DNA of 64,000 nucleotides from Pseudonocardia abyssalis (GCF_019263705.2 NZ_JADQDK010000001.1:4216001-4280000); one strand, 5' to 3'. Positions 1-10,294 are shown, counted from the first letter of the stretch. Numbers and translations are program-made. The notes: generated from the letters alone by a model not told the origin.

Positions 1-30
1 CCCACCCGTGTTCTCGCCCCGCCCCAGGCG

Positions 31-3000
31 TCACCCCGCGGCGGGAGCCTTCGCCGGCAGGACCAGGTCGTGGACGAGACGGGTGCACCACTCCAGCAGC
101 TCGACGTCGCGCAGTGCCGCTCCCCCGATCCGCCCCCCGGCCACCGGCTTCGGGACGAGGACGGCCCGCGCGGCCGCCTTGTACTGCGACTTCGGGTAGA
201 GCCGGTTCAGCCGCAGCTGCCCGGAGTCGAGCAGGTCGACCGGCCCGACCCGGATCCCGTTGCCCGCCACCGCGACCTCGCCGATCCCGAGCCGGCGGCA
301 CTTCTGCCGGAACTCCGCGACGGCGAGCAGGTTGCGCACCGGCTGCGGCGGCTCGCCGTAGCGGTCGGTCAGCTCCTCGACGATCCGCTCCAGCGCCTCG
401 GCGTCGCCCGCCTCGGCGATCTTGCGGTAGACCTCGAGGCGCAGCCGCTCGCCGGTGACGTAGTCGTGCGGCACGTGGGCGTCGATCGGCAGGTCGACGC
501 GCACGTCGGTGAGCGGCTCCTCCTCCTCGCCCTCCCCCGCGCCCGCCTGCTGCCGGAACGCCGCGACGGCCTCGCCGACGAGCCGGATGTAGAGGTCGAA
601 CCCGACGCCCGCGATGTGTCCGCTCTGCTCCGCGCCCAGGATGTTGCCCGCGCCGCGGATCTCCAGGTCCTTCATCGCGACGGCCGCGCCGGCACCCAGC
701 TCGGAGTGCTGCGCGATCGTGGCGAGCCGGTCGTGCGCGGTCTCGGTCAGCGGGTGCTCGGGCGGGAACAGGAAGTAGGCGTAGCCGCGCTCGCGTCCCC
801 GGCCGACGCGCCCGCGGAGCTGGTGGAGCTGCGAGAGACCGAGGGTGTCGGAGCGCTCGACGATCAGGGTGTTGGCGTTGGAGATGTCGAGGCCGTTCTC
901 GACGATCGTGGTGCAGACCAGCACGTCGAACTCGTTGTGCCAGAAGCCGTTGACGGTGCGCTCGAGCAGGTCCTCGTTCATCTGCCCGTGCGCCACCGCG
1001 ATCCGGGCCTCCGGGACGAGGTCGCGGATCGTCTTGGCCGCCTTGTCGATCGTGGACACGCGGTTGTGCACGTAGAACACCTGGCCGTCGCGCAGCAGCT
1101 CGCGGCGGATCGCGGCGGCGACCTGCTTGGTGTCGTAGGCGCCGACGTAGGTGAGCGTGGGGTGGCGGTCCTCGGGCGGGGTCGTGATCGTCGACATCTC
1201 GCGGATGCCGGCCAGGCTCATCTCCAGCGTGCGCGGGATCGGCGTGGCGCTCAGCGTCAGGACGTCGACGTGGGTGCGCAGCGCGGTGATGTGCTCCTTG
1301 TGCTCGACGCCGAAGCGCTGCTCCTCGTCGACGATGACGAGCCCGAGGTCCTTCCACCGCACGCTGCTCTGCAGCAACCGGTGCGTGCCGACCACGACGT
1401 CGACGGTGCCGTCGGTCAGCCCGGCGATCGTCTCCTTCGCCTCGGCGTTGTCGGTGAAGCGGGACAGCCCGCGCACCGTCACCGGGAACGCGCGCATCCG
1501 CTCGGTGAACGTGTCGAGGTGCTGGGTGGCGAGCAGTGTCGTGGGGACGAGGACGGCGACCTGCTTGCCGTCCTGCACCGCCTTGAACGCCGCGCGCACC
1601 GCGATCTCGGTCTTGCCGAACCCGACGTCGCCGGAGATCACGCGGTCCATCGGGACCGCGCGCTCCATGTCGGCCTTCACCTCGTCGATCGCCGCGAGCT
1701 GGTCGGGCGTCTCGGTGTAGGGGAAGGCGTCCTCCATCTCGCGCTGCCACGGCGTGTCCTTCGCGAACGCGTGGCCGGGCGCGGACTGGCGCGCCGCGTA
1801 GAGCTGCACGAGCTGCGCCGCGATCTGGCGGACGGCCTTGCGCGCGCGGCCCTTCGTCTTCGCCCAGTCACCGCCGCCGAGCTTGTTGAGCGTGGGGATC
1901 TCGCCGCCGACGTAACGGCTGATCTCGTCGAGCGCGTCCGTGGGGACGAACAGCCGGTCGGCCGGTTGCCCCCGCTTCGACGACGCGTACTCCAGCACCA
2001 GGTACTCGCGCGTGGCCCCGCCGACCGTGCGCTCCTTCATCTCCACGAACTTGCCGATGCCGTGCTGGCCGTGCACGACGTGGTCGCCCGGCTTGAGGGT
2101 GACCAGGTCGACGGTGTTGCGGCGCTTGCTCGGCATCTTCGTCGGAGCCGTGGCCGCGGCGCGGTTGCCGGTGAGGTCGGCCTCGGACAACAGGACGAGC
2201 GGGCCGGCGGTGAAGCCCTGGTTCAGCCGCCCGCAGGTGACGGTGACGAGCCCCTTCTCCGGGTCCTCGGTCAGCTCGTCGACCAGCGTGGCCGGGACGT
2301 CGGCCTCCCTGAGCTGTTCCAGGCTCCGCTGCGCGGTGCCCGCTCCGCCGACGACGAGCACCGCGGTGCCCCCGCTCGCGACGTGCGCGCGGAGGTCGAC
2401 GAGGGCGCGGTCGGTGTCGCCGCGGTAGGACTCGACCTCGTGGACGGGCGGGGCGAGGGCGTCGTCGCGGCCCGACAGCAGCGGGCTGAAGGTGACGACC
2501 GGGTGGCCGGTGGCGGTCGCGCGGTGCAGCACGTCGTTCAGGTCGCGGTAGGCGGACGCGCCGACGTCGATCGGGGCGTCGCCGCCGGTGGACGCCGCGA
2601 ACCAGGACGCCTCCAGGAACTCCTGGCCGGTGCGGACCAGGTCGGCGCTGCGCGTGCGCACCCGCTCCGGGTCGGCGACCATCACCAGCGCCTTCGGGGG
2701 CAGCAGATCGGTGAGCAGCTCCAGCTCCCCGGCCGTCAGCACCGGGACGAGCGACTCCATGCCCTCGCTCGGGATGCCGTTGGCGAGGTTGTCGAGCAGC
2801 TCGCGCAGCGGCGGGTTGTTCTCGTGGGTGCGGGCCAGGGCCGCGGCCCGCTCGCGCACCGGTGCGGTGAGCAGCAGCTCGCGGCAGCCCGGGGCGTGCA
2901 GGGCGTCGACCGGGGCGACCGAGCGCTGGTCGGCGACGGAGAACGTGCGCAGCTCGCTCACCTCGTCGCCCCAGAACTCCACGCGCAGCGGCTGGTCGGC

Positions 3001-3579
3001 CGTCGGGGGGAAGACGTCGACGATCCCGCCGCGCACCGCGAACTCGCCGCGTGCGGTGACCATCTCGACGCGCGTGTAGGCCAGCTCCACCAGGCGCTCC
3101 AGCAGGGCCTCGAAGTCGGCGGTGTCGCCGACCCGCAGCGCCACCGGCTCCAGGCGGCCCAGGCCCGGGGCGATCGGCTGGATCAGGCTGCGGGCCGCGG
3201 TGACCAGGACCCGCGGCGCGGTGCCCGGGTCGGCGAGGCGGCGGAAGATCGACAGGCGCCGGCCGACGGTGTCGGGGCGCGGCGAGAGGCGCTCGTGCGG
3301 CAGCGTCTCCCAGCTCGGCAGCACCGCGACGGACTCGGCGTCGATCAGGTCGACCAGTGCTGCCCCCAGGTCCTCGGCCTCGCGGTCGGTGGCGGTGACG
3401 GCCAGTACGGTGCGCCCCGCCTCGCCGAACCCTGCCGCGAGGAACGGGCGCAACGCAGCCGGGCCCTCGACGCGCAGGGCCGGGACGTCGACCGATCTCG
3501 TGTCGCGGGCGGCGTCGAGGACGGCGCGGATGTCGGAGTCGGCGAGGACGGTGCGGAGGAGACCGGCGAGCTTGGCCAC
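31..3579 (-). CDS. mfd: Transcription-repair coupling factor Mfd
   Basis: This is an ATP-dependent DNA translocase that removes RNA polymerase stalled at lesions and recruits UvrA. About 1182 residues, normal for Mfd. The N-terminal third is the UvrB-like module. A CarD-like RNA-polymerase-interacting domain ([12 protein letters not shown]) lies near residue 495. The SF2 motor has Walker [10 protein letters not shown] near 646, DEEQ near 748 and motif [11 protein letters not shown] near 920. The C-terminal TRCF domain follows. The reading frame is open upstream, but Mfd homology starts at VAKLAGLL. I therefore chose GTG at 3579, which has AAAGGGG about 11 nt upstream. M. tuberculosis Rv1020 is the positional counterpart. 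The gene is monocistronic as far as the window shows. The identity is certain; the start is probable. Confidence 0.97.
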   Translation of the reverse strand: MAKLAGLLRTVLADSDIRAVLDAARDTRSVDVPALRVEGPAALRPFLAAGFGEAGRTVLAVTATDREAEDLGAALVDLIDAESVAVLPSWETLPHERLSPRPDTVGRRLSIFRRLADPGTAPRVLVTAARSLIQPIAPGLGRLEPVALRVGDTADFEALLERLVELAYTRVEMVTARGEFAVRGGIVDVFPPTADQPLRVEFWGDEVSELRTFSVADQRSVAPVDALHAPGCRELLLTAPVRERAAALARTHENNPPLRELLDNLANGIPSEGMESLVPVLTAGELELLTDLLPPKALVMVADPERVRTRSADLVRTGQEFLEASWFAASTGGDAPIDVGASAYRDLNDVLHRATATGHPVVTFSPLLSGRDDALAPPVHEVESYRGDTDRALVDLRAHVASGGTAVLVVGGAGTAQRSLEQLREADVPATLVDELTEDPEKGLVTVTCGRLNQGFTAGPLVLLSEADLTGNRAAATAPTKMPSKRRNTVDLVTLKPGDHVVHGQHGIGKFVEMKERTVGGATREYLVLEYASSKRGQPADRLFVPTDALDEISRYVGGEIPTLNKLGGGDWAKTKGRARKAVRQIAAQLVQLYAARQSAPGHAFAKDTPWQREMEDAFPYTETPDQLAAIDEVKADMERAVPMDRVISGDVGFGKTEIAVRAAFKAVQDGKQVAVLVPTTLLATQHLDTFTERMRAFPVTVRGLSRFTDNAEAKETIAGLTDGTVDVVVGTHRLLQSSVRWKDLGLVIVDEEQRFGVEHKEHITALRTHVDVLTLSATPIPRTLEMSLAGIREMSTITTPPEDRHPTLTYVGAYDTKQVAAAIRRELLRDGQVFYVHNRVSTIDKAAKTIRDLVPEARIAVAHGQMNEDLLERTVNGFWHNEFDVLVCTTIVENGLDISNANTLIVERSDTLGLSQLHQLRGRVGRGRERGYAYFLFPPEHPLTETAHDRLATIAQHSELGAGAAVAMKDLEIRGAGNILGAEQSGHIAGVGFDLYIRLVGEAVAAFRQQAGAGEGEEEEPLTDVRVDLPIDAHVPHDYVTGERLRLEVYRKIAEAGDAEALERIVEELTDRYGEPPQPVRNLLAVAEFRQKCRRLGIGEVAVAGNGIRVGPVDLLDSGQLRLNRLYPKSQYKAAARAVLVPKPVAGGRIGGAALRDVELLEWCTRLVHDLVLPAKAPAAG

Positions 3580-3765
3580 GGTGTCGGGGACCCCTTTGAC
3601 GCGGATGGACGCACGCGGAACAGACCCCTGCCCAGGACGAACGCCCGGTCGGGGTCTCGAGCCCCACCCTACGCCCGGGCCCTCCCCCACGGCCGCACCC
3701 CGGGCCGGGCGCGGGCCGTACGGCACCGGCCCCCGGATGCAGCGCCGCATGCCCTCACTCCACGG

Positions 3766-3798
3766 CGACTCGCGGGCGCGGAACCAGCGACTCGCGGG
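3766..3798 (+). repeat. Dispersed 11+11+11 repeat, single copy (mfd/S41 gap)
   Basis: Two 11-nt blocks CGACTCGCGGG (3766-3776 and 3788-3798) are separated by an 11-nt spacer containing GGAACCAG. The same 33-nt plan forms both arms of the hairpin at 33013-33083, and a related copy lies inside the coding sequence at 58232-58264. It sits in the 240-bp gap between the S41 peptidase stop and the mfd start. I see no gene in that gap. The function is unknown; a REP-like intergenic element is the simplest reading. Confidence 0.6.
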
Positions 3799-3819
3799 GT
3801 TCGGGCGGGCGGGGTGGGG

Positions 3820-6800
3820 TCAGGTGCGGGGCGGGAGGTCGGGACGGCGGCGGCTGGGCCGGGTGGCGATGTCCGGGGGCTGCACCGGCGGGGTGCGGTC
3901 GAGGGCCTCCAGCGCCAGGTCGACGGCCCGGTCGAGCTGGGGGTCGCGTCCGGCCGCCCAGTCCTGCGGCGTGACGACCACCTCGACGTCCGGCTCGACG
4001 CCGAAGTTCTCCACGTCCCAGCCCAGGTCGTCGAACCAGTGCGAGTAGCGCGGCTGTGTCACCCCCGTCCCGTCGACGAGCCGGTAGCGGCTGTCGATCC
4101 CGATCACGCCGCCCCACGTCCGCACGCCCACCACGGTCGCGATCCCGCGGCGCTTGAGCGCGACCGTCACGATGTCGCCGTCGGAGCCCGCGAGCTCGTC
4201 GGCGACGGCCACGACCGGACCGCGCGGGGCGTCCATCGGGTACGTGCGGGGCGGGCGGTGCCGCGCGATCGTCCACGCCGTGACCCGCCGCGCCAGCTTC
4301 TCCACCACGAGCTGCGAGGTGTGCCCGCCGCCGTTGATCCGCACGTCGAGCACCAGCCCGTCGCGGGTGATCTCGCGACCCAGGTCACGGTGCAGCTGCG
4401 CCCAGCCCGGCGCCATCATGTCCGGCACGTGCAGGTACCCCAGCCGCCCACCCGAGCGCTCCGTGACGTACGCGCGCCGGCCCGACACCCAGTCCTGGTA
4501 GCGCAGCTGGTCCTCGTCGGGCAGCGGCCGGACGACGACGCGGCGCACGTCGGCGCCCGAGCGCACGGTGATCTCGGTGAGCGTGTCGGCCGTGCCGGCG
4601 AGCAGCGGCGCGGGCCCCGCGGCGGGGTCGACGGGCCGCCCGGCCACCTCCAGCAGCACGTCACCGGCCCGGACGTCGACGCCGGGCGAGGCGAGGGGGC
4701 TGCGTGCGCCGGGCGCCGACGTCTCCGGCGGCAGGACGCGCTCGACCCGCCATCCCTCCGACGACGGCGCGAGGTCGGCACCGAGGAACGCCGGGGCGAC
4801 CCCGTGCGGCCGCGGCCGGGCTCGCACGTAGGCGTGCGAGGAACCCAGCTCGCCCTGCAGCTCCCACAACAGGTCGACGAGGTCGTCGTAGCTGCCGACG
4901 GCGTCGACGAGCGGCCGGTAGCGCTCCTGCTCCGCGGCCCAGTCGACGTCGCCCATGTCGGCGGTCCAGAAGTGGTCGCGCATGAGGCGCGCGGCCTCGT
5001 CGAACATCTGGCGCCAGGACGCCGTCGGGTCGACGGTGACGGCGAGGCGCGAGAGGTCGACCTCGTACTCGTCGGCACCGTCGCCGCCGTCGGGTGCGCC
5101 GGAGCCGGAGCGGTCGGTGCGCAGGACCCGCAGCGCCGTGCCGTCGCGGACGAGCAGCCGGGTGCCGTCGCCGCTGACCGCGTACCCGTCGACGGCGTCG
5201 GCGATCACGTCGAGCTTGCGGCGCACGAGGTCGAAGCGCTCCAGCACGGTCCGCCGCGGCTTCTCCGACGTGCCCGCCCGCCCGTCGCCGAGCACGCCGT
5301 TGACCGGGCTGCGCAGCCACAGCAGGCAGTCCTTACCCGCGGTCAGACCGGAGTAGCGGGCCTCCACCACCGGCACCGGGACGACCCGCTCGGCCAGCCC
5401 GTCGACGTCGACGACGACCTCGGGCACCGAGGTCTCCTCCACGGCGGGCACGGACGCGGCGTCCGGCGACGACGGGTCGTCCGGGCCGGGCGCGGGCGGG
5501 TCGGCCGGGCCCTCGTCGCCGGGGCTGACCGGGCGACCGTCCGGGCTCGCCCCGAACGGCGACGGCGTGCGCGCGGCCAGCGGCACCAGGAACGGGCGCC
5601 ACGACGCCGGGAACGTCAGGTCGAACGAGTGCTCGTCGTAGATCGGGTCGAAGCTGCGCCGCGACAGGAAAGCGAGGTAGCGGCCGTCGTGGGTGAACGC
5701 GGGCCGCCGGTCCGGGAATCGGGGCGGCGTGACCGGCACCAGCTCGCCGTCGGCGACGCGGGCGAGCACGATCCGCGTGGCCACCGCCTCCTCGACGGGC
5801 TCGGCGAACGCGAGCCACGCGCTGTCCGGCGACCAGTCCAGCCCCGACATCTCCACCCCGTCGGCGCTGCGGGCGAGCTCGCGGAGCTCCCCGGACGCGG
5901 CGTCGAGGAGCAGCAGCCGCCCGTCGTGGGTGGTCAGTGCGACGGTCGTGCCGTCCGGTGCGGGCGCGAGCTCCAGCACGCGGCCCAGCTCGCCCGCGCC
6001 GCTGCGGCGCGGGGCGTCGCCGGTCAGTGGATCCAGCGCGGCGACGCACACCGCGTCCTCACCGAGCACGTCGTCGACCCACACCGCGCGGTCGGTACCC
6101 AGCGGCCGCGCGAGCCGGGCCCGGGCCCCCGGGTCGGAGAGCAGCGTGCGCGCCGGGCCGTCGCGGTGGGTGAGCCGGTGCACGGTGCCGCGGAGCAGGA
6201 CGATGCTGGTGCGCCCGGTCCGGTCGGGCACCGCGGCGTCGACGCGCCCGGCGACGCGGTACGGCTCGCGGGCGGTGCGCGGTCCGCCGAGCCGCACGTC
6301 GATGCGGCGGGGGTCGGCGCCGAGCGAGTCGAGGATCCACAGCTCCCCCGCCGACTCGTAGACGACGCGCTCGCCGTCGCTGGTGGCGTGGCGCACGTAG
6401 AACGCGGGTGCGCCCGCACCCCCGTGGTCGGTGTGGCGGCGCAGGTCGGTGCCGTTGTGCGCGATCGAGTAGAGGTTGCCCCAGCCTTCGTGGTCGGCGA
6501 CGAACGCGATGCGCCCGCCCACCAGCATCGGCGATTCGATCTGCCCGCCGACGCCCGCGGCGACCCGCGCGAACGACCCCGCCGAGCCCGAGTCCCACCA
6601 CAGCTTGCCGACGGTGCCGCCGCGGTAGCGCTTCCACCACGCGGGCTCGCGGGACAGCACGCTGAGCAGCAGCGTGCCGCTCGGGTCCGACACGAGGTCG
6701 CCGACCGGACCGACGGGCAGCGGCCGCGGCGCGCCCCCGGCCGCGGGGATCGCGAACGCGAACGTGCGGCGGGTCGAGTGGTAGCCCGTCGACGTCACGC

Positions 6801-7107
6801 CGAGCACCTCGTCGTCGGAGGTCCACCCGAGGTTGCGCGCCCGCGGATCGCCCCACCAGGTCAGCCGGCGTGCGACACCGCCGTCGAGCGCGGTGACGAA
6901 GACGTCGGGCCCGCCCTCGCGCCACGACGTCCACGCCACCCGGGTGCCGTCCGGGGAGATCCGCGGGTTTGCGACGGGCGCTCCGTCGGCGGTGACCCGG
7001 TGCGCGCGGCCCCCCGCGAGCGGGACCGTCCAGACGTCGTCCTCGGCCGCGAGTACGAGCGTGTCGCCCCGCAGATGGGGGAACCGGAGGTAGCTGGGCT
7101 GCGGCAT
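3820..7107 (-). CDS. Tricorn-type S41 family peptidase
   Basis: About 1095 residues, full length for tricorn protease homologues, which trim oligopeptides in the cytosol. There is no signal peptide. The N-terminal half shows repeated beta-propeller WD-like strands (for example ISPDGTRVAWTSW and WSPDSAWLAFAEP). An acidic Pro/Asp/Gly-rich linker follows near residues 515-570, then a PDZ segment near 800-830. The catalytic elements known from tricorn are visible: Ser-His in LGSSHAYV (residues 757-758), the nucleophile Ser975 in AGSDGDI, and an acidic residue near 1037 in NFGVEPDVEV. The spacing closely matches Thermoplasma tricorn (745/746, 965, 1023). ATG at 7107 begins MPQPSYLRFPHLRG, where homology starts; the longer upstream frame is not coding. 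It is divergent from the sugar dehydrogenase gene with a 64-bp gap. Confidence 0.93.
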   Translation of the reverse strand: MPQPSYLRFPHLRGDTLVLAAEDDVWTVPLAGGRAHRVTADGAPVANPRISPDGTRVAWTSWREGGPDVFVTALDGGVARRLTWWGDPRARNLGWTSDDEVLGVTSTGYHSTRRTFAFAIPAAGGAPRPLPVGPVGDLVSDPSGTLLLSVLSREPAWWKRYRGGTVGKLWWDSGSAGSFARVAAGVGGQIESPMLVGGRIAFVADHEGWGNLYSIAHNGTDLRRHTDHGGAGAPAFYVRHATSDGERVVYESAGELWILDSLGADPRRIDVRLGGPRTAREPYRVAGRVDAAVPDRTGRTSIVLLRGTVHRLTHRDGPARTLLSDPGARARLARPLGTDRAVWVDDVLGEDAVCVAALDPLTGDAPRRSGAGELGRVLELAPAPDGTTVALTTHDGRLLLLDAASGELRELARSADGVEMSGLDWSPDSAWLAFAEPVEEAVATRIVLARVADGELVPVTPPRFPDRRPAFTHDGRYLAFLSRRSFDPIYDEHSFDLTFPASWRPFLVPLAARTPSPFGASPDGRPVSPGDEGPADPPAPGPDDPSSPDAASVPAVEETSVPEVVVDVDGLAERVVPVPVVEARYSGLTAGKDCLLWLRSPVNGVLGDGRAGTSEKPRRTVLERFDLVRRKLDVIADAVDGYAVSGDGTRLLVRDGTALRVLRTDRSGSGAPDGGDGADEYEVDLSRLAVTVDPTASWRQMFDEAARLMRDHFWTADMGDVDWAAEQERYRPLVDAVGSYDDLVDLLWELQGELGSSHAYVRARPRPHGVAPAFLGADLAPSSEGWRVERVLPPETSAPGARSPLASPGVDVRAGDVLLEVAGRPVDPAAGPAPLLAGTADTLTEITVRSGADVRRVVVRPLPDEDQLRYQDWVSGRRAYVTERSGGRLGYLHVPDMMAPGWAQLHRDLGREITRDGLVLDVRINGGGHTSQLVVEKLARRVTAWTIARHRPPRTYPMDAPRGPVVAVADELAGSDGDIVTVALKRRGIATVVGVRTWGGVIGIDSRYRLVDGTGVTQPRYSHWFDDLGWDVENFGVEPDVEVVVTPQDWAAGRDPQLDRAVDLALEALDRTPPVQPPDIATRPSRRRPDLPPRT

Positions 7108-7171
7108 GGAACGACCGTAGCCAGTCGGGGCCCCTACGGTCGCCTCACCCGGTCGGAGGCAGGATGCCCCC

Positions 7172-8392
7172 ATGCGGCGTGCGAGTGCAGCGGTGGCCGT
7201 GGCTGCCGCACTGGTCCTGACCGGCTGTGCGGGGGCCTCCCCCGAGTCCGTCGCGGGGGGTGGCGCGGGCAGCGCTCCGGCGGGCGGCGCCGAGGGCGGG
7301 CCGAGCCGCACCGGCACCCCGGAGCTACGGGTCAGCGAGGTGGCCGGCGGGCTGGACAACCCGTGGGACGTCGGCGTGCTGCCCGACGGCCGGGTACTGG
7401 TGACCGAGCGCGACGGGCGGCTGAGCCTGCTGTCCGGCGTGACCGCGGGCGCCACCGTCGCCCCCGTCGCGGCCGACTTCTCCGACCTGCTCACCCAGGG
7501 CGAGGGCGGCCTGATGGGCATGGTCGTGCACACCGACTTCGCCGAGACCCGCCGGTTCACCACCTGCCAGACCCACGTCGAGGGCGGCACGCCCACCGAC
7601 GTCCGGCTCGTCACCTGGGAGCTCGCCGCCGACGGGACCGCGGCCACCCGCGTCGCCGACCCGCTGGTCGGCGGCCTGCCGATCAACCCGTCCGGCCGGC
7701 ACTCCGGCTGCCGCCCCACCCTCGCCGCCGACGGCGCGCTGCTGGTCGGCACCGGTGACACCGCGCGCGGCACGATCCCGCAGGACCTGTCCTCGCTCGG
7801 CGGGAAGGTGCTGCGCATCGACCTCGCCACCGGCGGCCCGGCCGAGGGCAACCCCTTCGCCGCCGCCGCCGACCCCGCGCAGCAGCTGATCTACACCTAC
7901 GGCCACCGCAACGTGCAGGGCGTCGCCGTCGACGCGGCGGGCGCGGTCTGGACCGCGGAGCACGGCCCGAGCACCGACGACGAGGTCAACCTGCTGCGGG
8001 CGGGCGGCAACTACGGCTGGGACCCGGGCCAGGGCGGCACCGTCGGCGGCTACGACGAGTCGGTGCCGATGACCGACCTCACCCGCTTCCCCGACGCAGT
8101 CCCGGCCGCGTGGAGCTCCGGCAGCCCGGTCGAGGCCCTCTCGGGTGCCGCGTTCCTGTCCGGCAGCCAGTGGGGCGACCTCGACGGCACGCTCGTCGTC
8201 GGCGCTCTGCGCGGGCAGAAGCTGCTGTTCATGACGCCGGGCGGCGACGCGATCGCCTCCGTCGCGGTGCCCGGCGCCCTGGACGGCACCTACGGTCGGC
8301 TGCGCGCCGTGCGACTGGCCCCGGACGGCGCGCTGCTGGTCAGCACGTCCAACGGCAGCGATGACCGGATCCTCCGGATTGATCCGGTGTGA
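7172..8392 (+). CDS. PQQ-type glucose/sorbosone dehydrogenase lipoprotein
   Basis: 406 residues. The N terminus is a lipoprotein signal (MRRASAAVAVAAALVLTGC) with lipobox LTGC, so the mature protein should be anchored to the outer face of the membrane at Cys19. A Gly/Ala/Ser-rich linker follows, then a six-bladed propeller of the soluble glucose dehydrogenase family: NPWDVGVLPDGRVLVTERDG, GKVLRIDLATG, YGHRNVQGVAVD and EHGPSTDDEVNLL. Family members oxidise aldoses or sorbosone with PQQ, but many actinobacterial members have no proven substrate, and no PQQ synthesis gene is present in this window. An 8-bp inverted repeat (8364-8388) overlaps the 3' end. Confidence 0.9.
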   Translation: MRRASAAVAVAAALVLTGCAGASPESVAGGGAGSAPAGGAEGGPSRTGTPELRVSEVAGGLDNPWDVGVLPDGRVLVTERDGRLSLLSGVTAGATVAPVAADFSDLLTQGEGGLMGMVVHTDFAETRRFTTCQTHVEGGTPTDVRLVTWELAADGTAATRVADPLVGGLPINPSGRHSGCRPTLAADGALLVGTGDTARGTIPQDLSSLGGKVLRIDLATGGPAEGNPFAAAADPAQQLIYTYGHRNVQGVAVDAAGAVWTAEHGPSTDDEVNLLRAGGNYGWDPGQGGTVGGYDESVPMTDLTRFPDAVPAAWSSGSPVEALSGAAFLSGSQWGDLDGTLVVGALRGQKLLFMTPGGDAIASVAVPGALDGTYGRLRAVRLAPDGALLVSTSNGSDDRILRIDPV

Positions 8393-8490
8393 AGTAGATG
8401 TCCGATCCACATCCTCACCCCGGGTGACTCGTCAGGCCGAACGGGGCCCACCGGAGGCTCCTCGACCGGACTTCCGAGAGAGGGCACCCG

Positions 8491-8864
8491 ATGTCGACGA
8501 CCGTTCGTCGCGCTCTGATCGCCGCCGCCGCGGTCACCACCGTCGGCGCGGCCGTGTTCGCCCCCGCCGCGTTCGCCCCCGCCGCGTTCGCCCCCGCCGG
8601 CAAGGATGTGGCGATCCGGTCCCCCGCCAACGCCGGCACGCTGGCCCCGACCGGCACGCTGCCCGTAGACATCGGCTCCGACGCCGGATTCGACATCCAC
8701 TCGACGCTGGCCGAGGCGTGAGCGACGGCGACACCGCGTTCGCCACGGTGGAGGTCGACGGCGGGCGCGTCCTGTGGAGCGTCGACCTGCGCACCGGCAG
8801 CGCCTTCGAGCTGGGCACGTTCGGCTACGACGTCACCGACCTCGCGGTGCAGCTCGACCGGTAG
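8491..8864 (+). pseudogene. Decayed DUF4394 secreted protein gene
   Basis: The first part (8491-8721) encodes a Sec-type signal ending in a threefold AFAPA run, then SPANAGTLAPTG and AGFDIHSTLAEA before a TGA. In the next frame, beginning about 8718, the text resumes as VSDGDTAFATVEVDGG then LWSVDLRTGSAFELGTFG, and ends at 8864. Together these match only the C-terminal half of DUF4394 proteins, in which GFDI is followed by a VDLxTG repeat. The central part of the domain is missing and one frameshift interrupts the rest. A sequencing error could explain the frameshift but not the missing middle. The signal region is built on a 15-bp tandem repeat (about 8557-8600). No function is expected unless frameshifting occurs. 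Confidence 0.7.
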
Positions 8865-8877
8865 TCCCCGCACACAC

Positions 8878-8909
8878 CGAACCCCCTACCCCTCCGGTGG
8901 GGGAGTTCG
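8878..8909. terminator. Imperfect bidirectional hairpin
   Basis: CGAAC at 8878 pairs with GTTCG at 8905, enclosing C-rich and G-rich runs with a couple of mismatches around a CTCCGGT loop. It lies between the converging DUF4394 remnant and the DUF2277 gene, where a shared terminator would be expected. There is no T-tract, as is common in actinobacteria. Confidence 0.45.
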
Positions 8910-8914
8910 TGCGT

Positions 8915-9184
8915 TCAGCGCCCGTAGCGGATCGCGGCCTTCTCCCGCGCCCTCGCCGCCTCCACCTCACGGTCCTTCGGCGGGGCGGCGGTGACGAGGG
9001 AGTCCAGCAGCTCGCGCGTGGCCGCCTCGACGGCGGCGACGGCCCGCGCGAACGCGTCCGTGTTGGCGACGGACGGCTTGGCGGCGCCAGAGATCTTGCG
9101 CACGTACTGCAGGGCGGCCCCGTGCACCTCGTCCGGGGTGGCCGGCGGTTCGAAGTTGTGCAGGACCCGGATGTTGCGACACAT
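8915..9184 (-). CDS. DUF2277 family protein
   Basis: 89 residues, starting MCRNIRVLHNFEPPAT and ending in a charged stretch (PPKDREVEAARAREKAA). This matches the short, highly conserved DUF2277 family of actinobacteria: invariant MCRNI at the N terminus, a central LQYVRKISG and a C-terminal PPxDREVEAA. No biochemical function is established. The conserved N-terminal Cys-Arg-Asn is the notable feature. ATG at 9184 is the only reasonable start. It is separated from the epimerase operon upstream by a strong terminator, so it is probably transcribed alone from the short interval near 9185-9200. Confidence 0.85.
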   Translation of the reverse strand: MCRNIRVLHNFEPPATPDEVHGAALQYVRKISGAAKPSVANTDAFARAVAAVEAATRELLDSLVTAAPPKDREVEAARAREKAAIRYGR

Positions 9185-9200
9185 GCGTCCGTCCTAGCGA

Positions 9201-9239
9201 ACGAACGGCCCCCGCGTCCAGCGTGCAGGGGCCGTTCGT
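9201..9239 (-). terminator. Strong hairpin after the deacetylase/epimerase operon
   Basis: ACGAACGGCCCC (9201-9212) is perfectly complementary to GGGGCCGTTCGT (9228-9239), a 12-bp stem with a 15-nt loop. It starts 12 nt beyond the stop codon of the epimerase on the minus strand, which fits an intrinsic terminator lacking a U-tract. Confidence 0.75.
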
Positions 9240-9251
9240 GCGGACGCGGGA

Positions 9252-10274
9252 CTACAGGACGCGCATGTTCCCGTCCAACGTGCCCTCCGCCTGCCGGCGG
9301 TTGAGGACCGCGAGGCGCGTGAAGCTGTTGTCGAACGCGTCCTGCGTCAGGCCGCGCTCCTTGTACTCGGCCGCGAGCTGACGGGCGCCGTCCGGGATGC
9401 TCCACTTCGCCTCGAAGTCGAGCTCCTTGCGGGCGCGGGAGAAGTCGACGCGGTAGCTGCGGGGGTCGTTGCCCGCCTCGCCGGTGATGTTGAGCGTGGA
9501 GCCGGGCACGGCGTCGATGACGGCCTGCGCGATCTCCGCGACGGTGCGGTTGTTCTTCTCCGTACCCACGTTGAACGCGCGGGCGCGGACGACGTCGGCC
9601 GGCGCGGCCAGCCCGGCGACGACGGCACCGGCGATGTCCTCCGCGTGCGCGAGCGGGCGCCACGGGGTGCCGTCGGAGAGCACGGTGACCTCGCCGGTCA
9701 GGATCGCGCGGCCGACGAGGTTGTTCAGCACGATGTCGGCGCGCAGCCGCGGCGAGAAGCCGAACGCGGTGGCGTTGCGCAGCGAGAACGGCACGAAGTC
9801 GGAGTCGGCGAGCTTCGCGAGGTCGTCCTCGACGCGCACCTTCGAGATCGCGTAGGGCGTGACGGGCTTGAGCGGCGCGTCCTCGTCGACGAGGTCGTCA
9901 CCGGACTGCGCGCCGTACACCGAGCAGGTGGAGGCGTAGGCGAAGCGCTGCACGCCGGCCTCCTTGGCCAGGGTGGCCAGCCGCGTCGACGCGTGGTGGT
10001 TGATGTCGTAGGTGATCTCCGGGGCCATCGACCCGAGCGGGTCGTTCGACAGCGCCGCCATGTGGACGACCGCGTCGTAGCCCGCGAGCTCGGCGACGGT
10101 GACGTCGCGCAGGTCGGTGGAGATGCCGTCGACGTCGGGGCGGTCGAGGCCGCCGAGGATGCAGTCGGCGAACAGGCCGGAGTCCAGGCCCGTCACCTCG
10201 TGCCCGGCGGCCGCCAGGATCGGGGCCATCACGGTGCCCAGGTAGCCCTGGTGGCCGGTCAGCAGAACTCGCAC
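9252..10274 (-). CDS. NAD-dependent sugar epimerase/dehydratase (SDR)
   Basis: About 340 residues of the extended SDR family. It has an N-terminal Rossmann fold with a GHQGYLG nucleotide loop (usual GxxGxxG), a central [11 protein letters not shown], and a catalytic Tyr-Lys pair in [10 protein letters not shown] preceded by STCSVYG. Such enzymes act on nucleotide sugars (UDP-glucose epimerases, GDP/dTDP-sugar dehydratases); the substrate cannot be read from sequence. The start is GTG at 10274 ([13 protein letters not shown]) with GAGGAG about 9 nt upstream; the longer frame overlaps the deacetylase gene. It lies 20 nt downstream of a PIG-L deacetylase and is clearly in the same operon, suggesting paired work on an N-acetylated sugar. 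Confidence 0.88.
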   Translation of the reverse strand: MRVLLTGHQGYLGTVMAPILAAAGHEVTGLDSGLFADCILGGLDRPDVDGISTDLRDVTVAELAGYDAVVHMAALSNDPLGSMAPEITYDINHHASTRLATLAKEAGVQRFAYASTCSVYGAQSGDDLVDEDAPLKPVTPYAISKVRVEDDLAKLADSDFVPFSLRNATAFGFSPRLRADIVLNNLVGRAILTGEVTVLSDGTPWRPLAHAEDIAGAVVAGLAAPADVVRARAFNVGTEKNNRTVAEIAQAVIDAVPGSTLNITGEAGNDPRSYRVDFSRARKELDFEAKWSIPDGARQLAAEYKERGLTQDAFDNSFTRLAVLNRRQAEGTLDGNMRVL

Positions 10275-10294
10275 GTCGGGGGTCTCCTCGATTT

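Noticed and set aside
70..7758. Plus-strand open frame of over 2500 codons opposite mfd and the S41 peptidase
   Set aside because: It is the mirror of two well-supported genes. Its translation is Arg/Asp/Val/Gly-rich with no recognisable domain, as expected for an antisense frame in very GC-rich DNA.
9252..10274. UDP-glucose 4-epimerase GalE as a firm call
   Set aside because: The nucleotide loop is GHQGYLG and the pairing with a deacetylase argues against a plain GalE; kept as an unspecified SDR enzyme.
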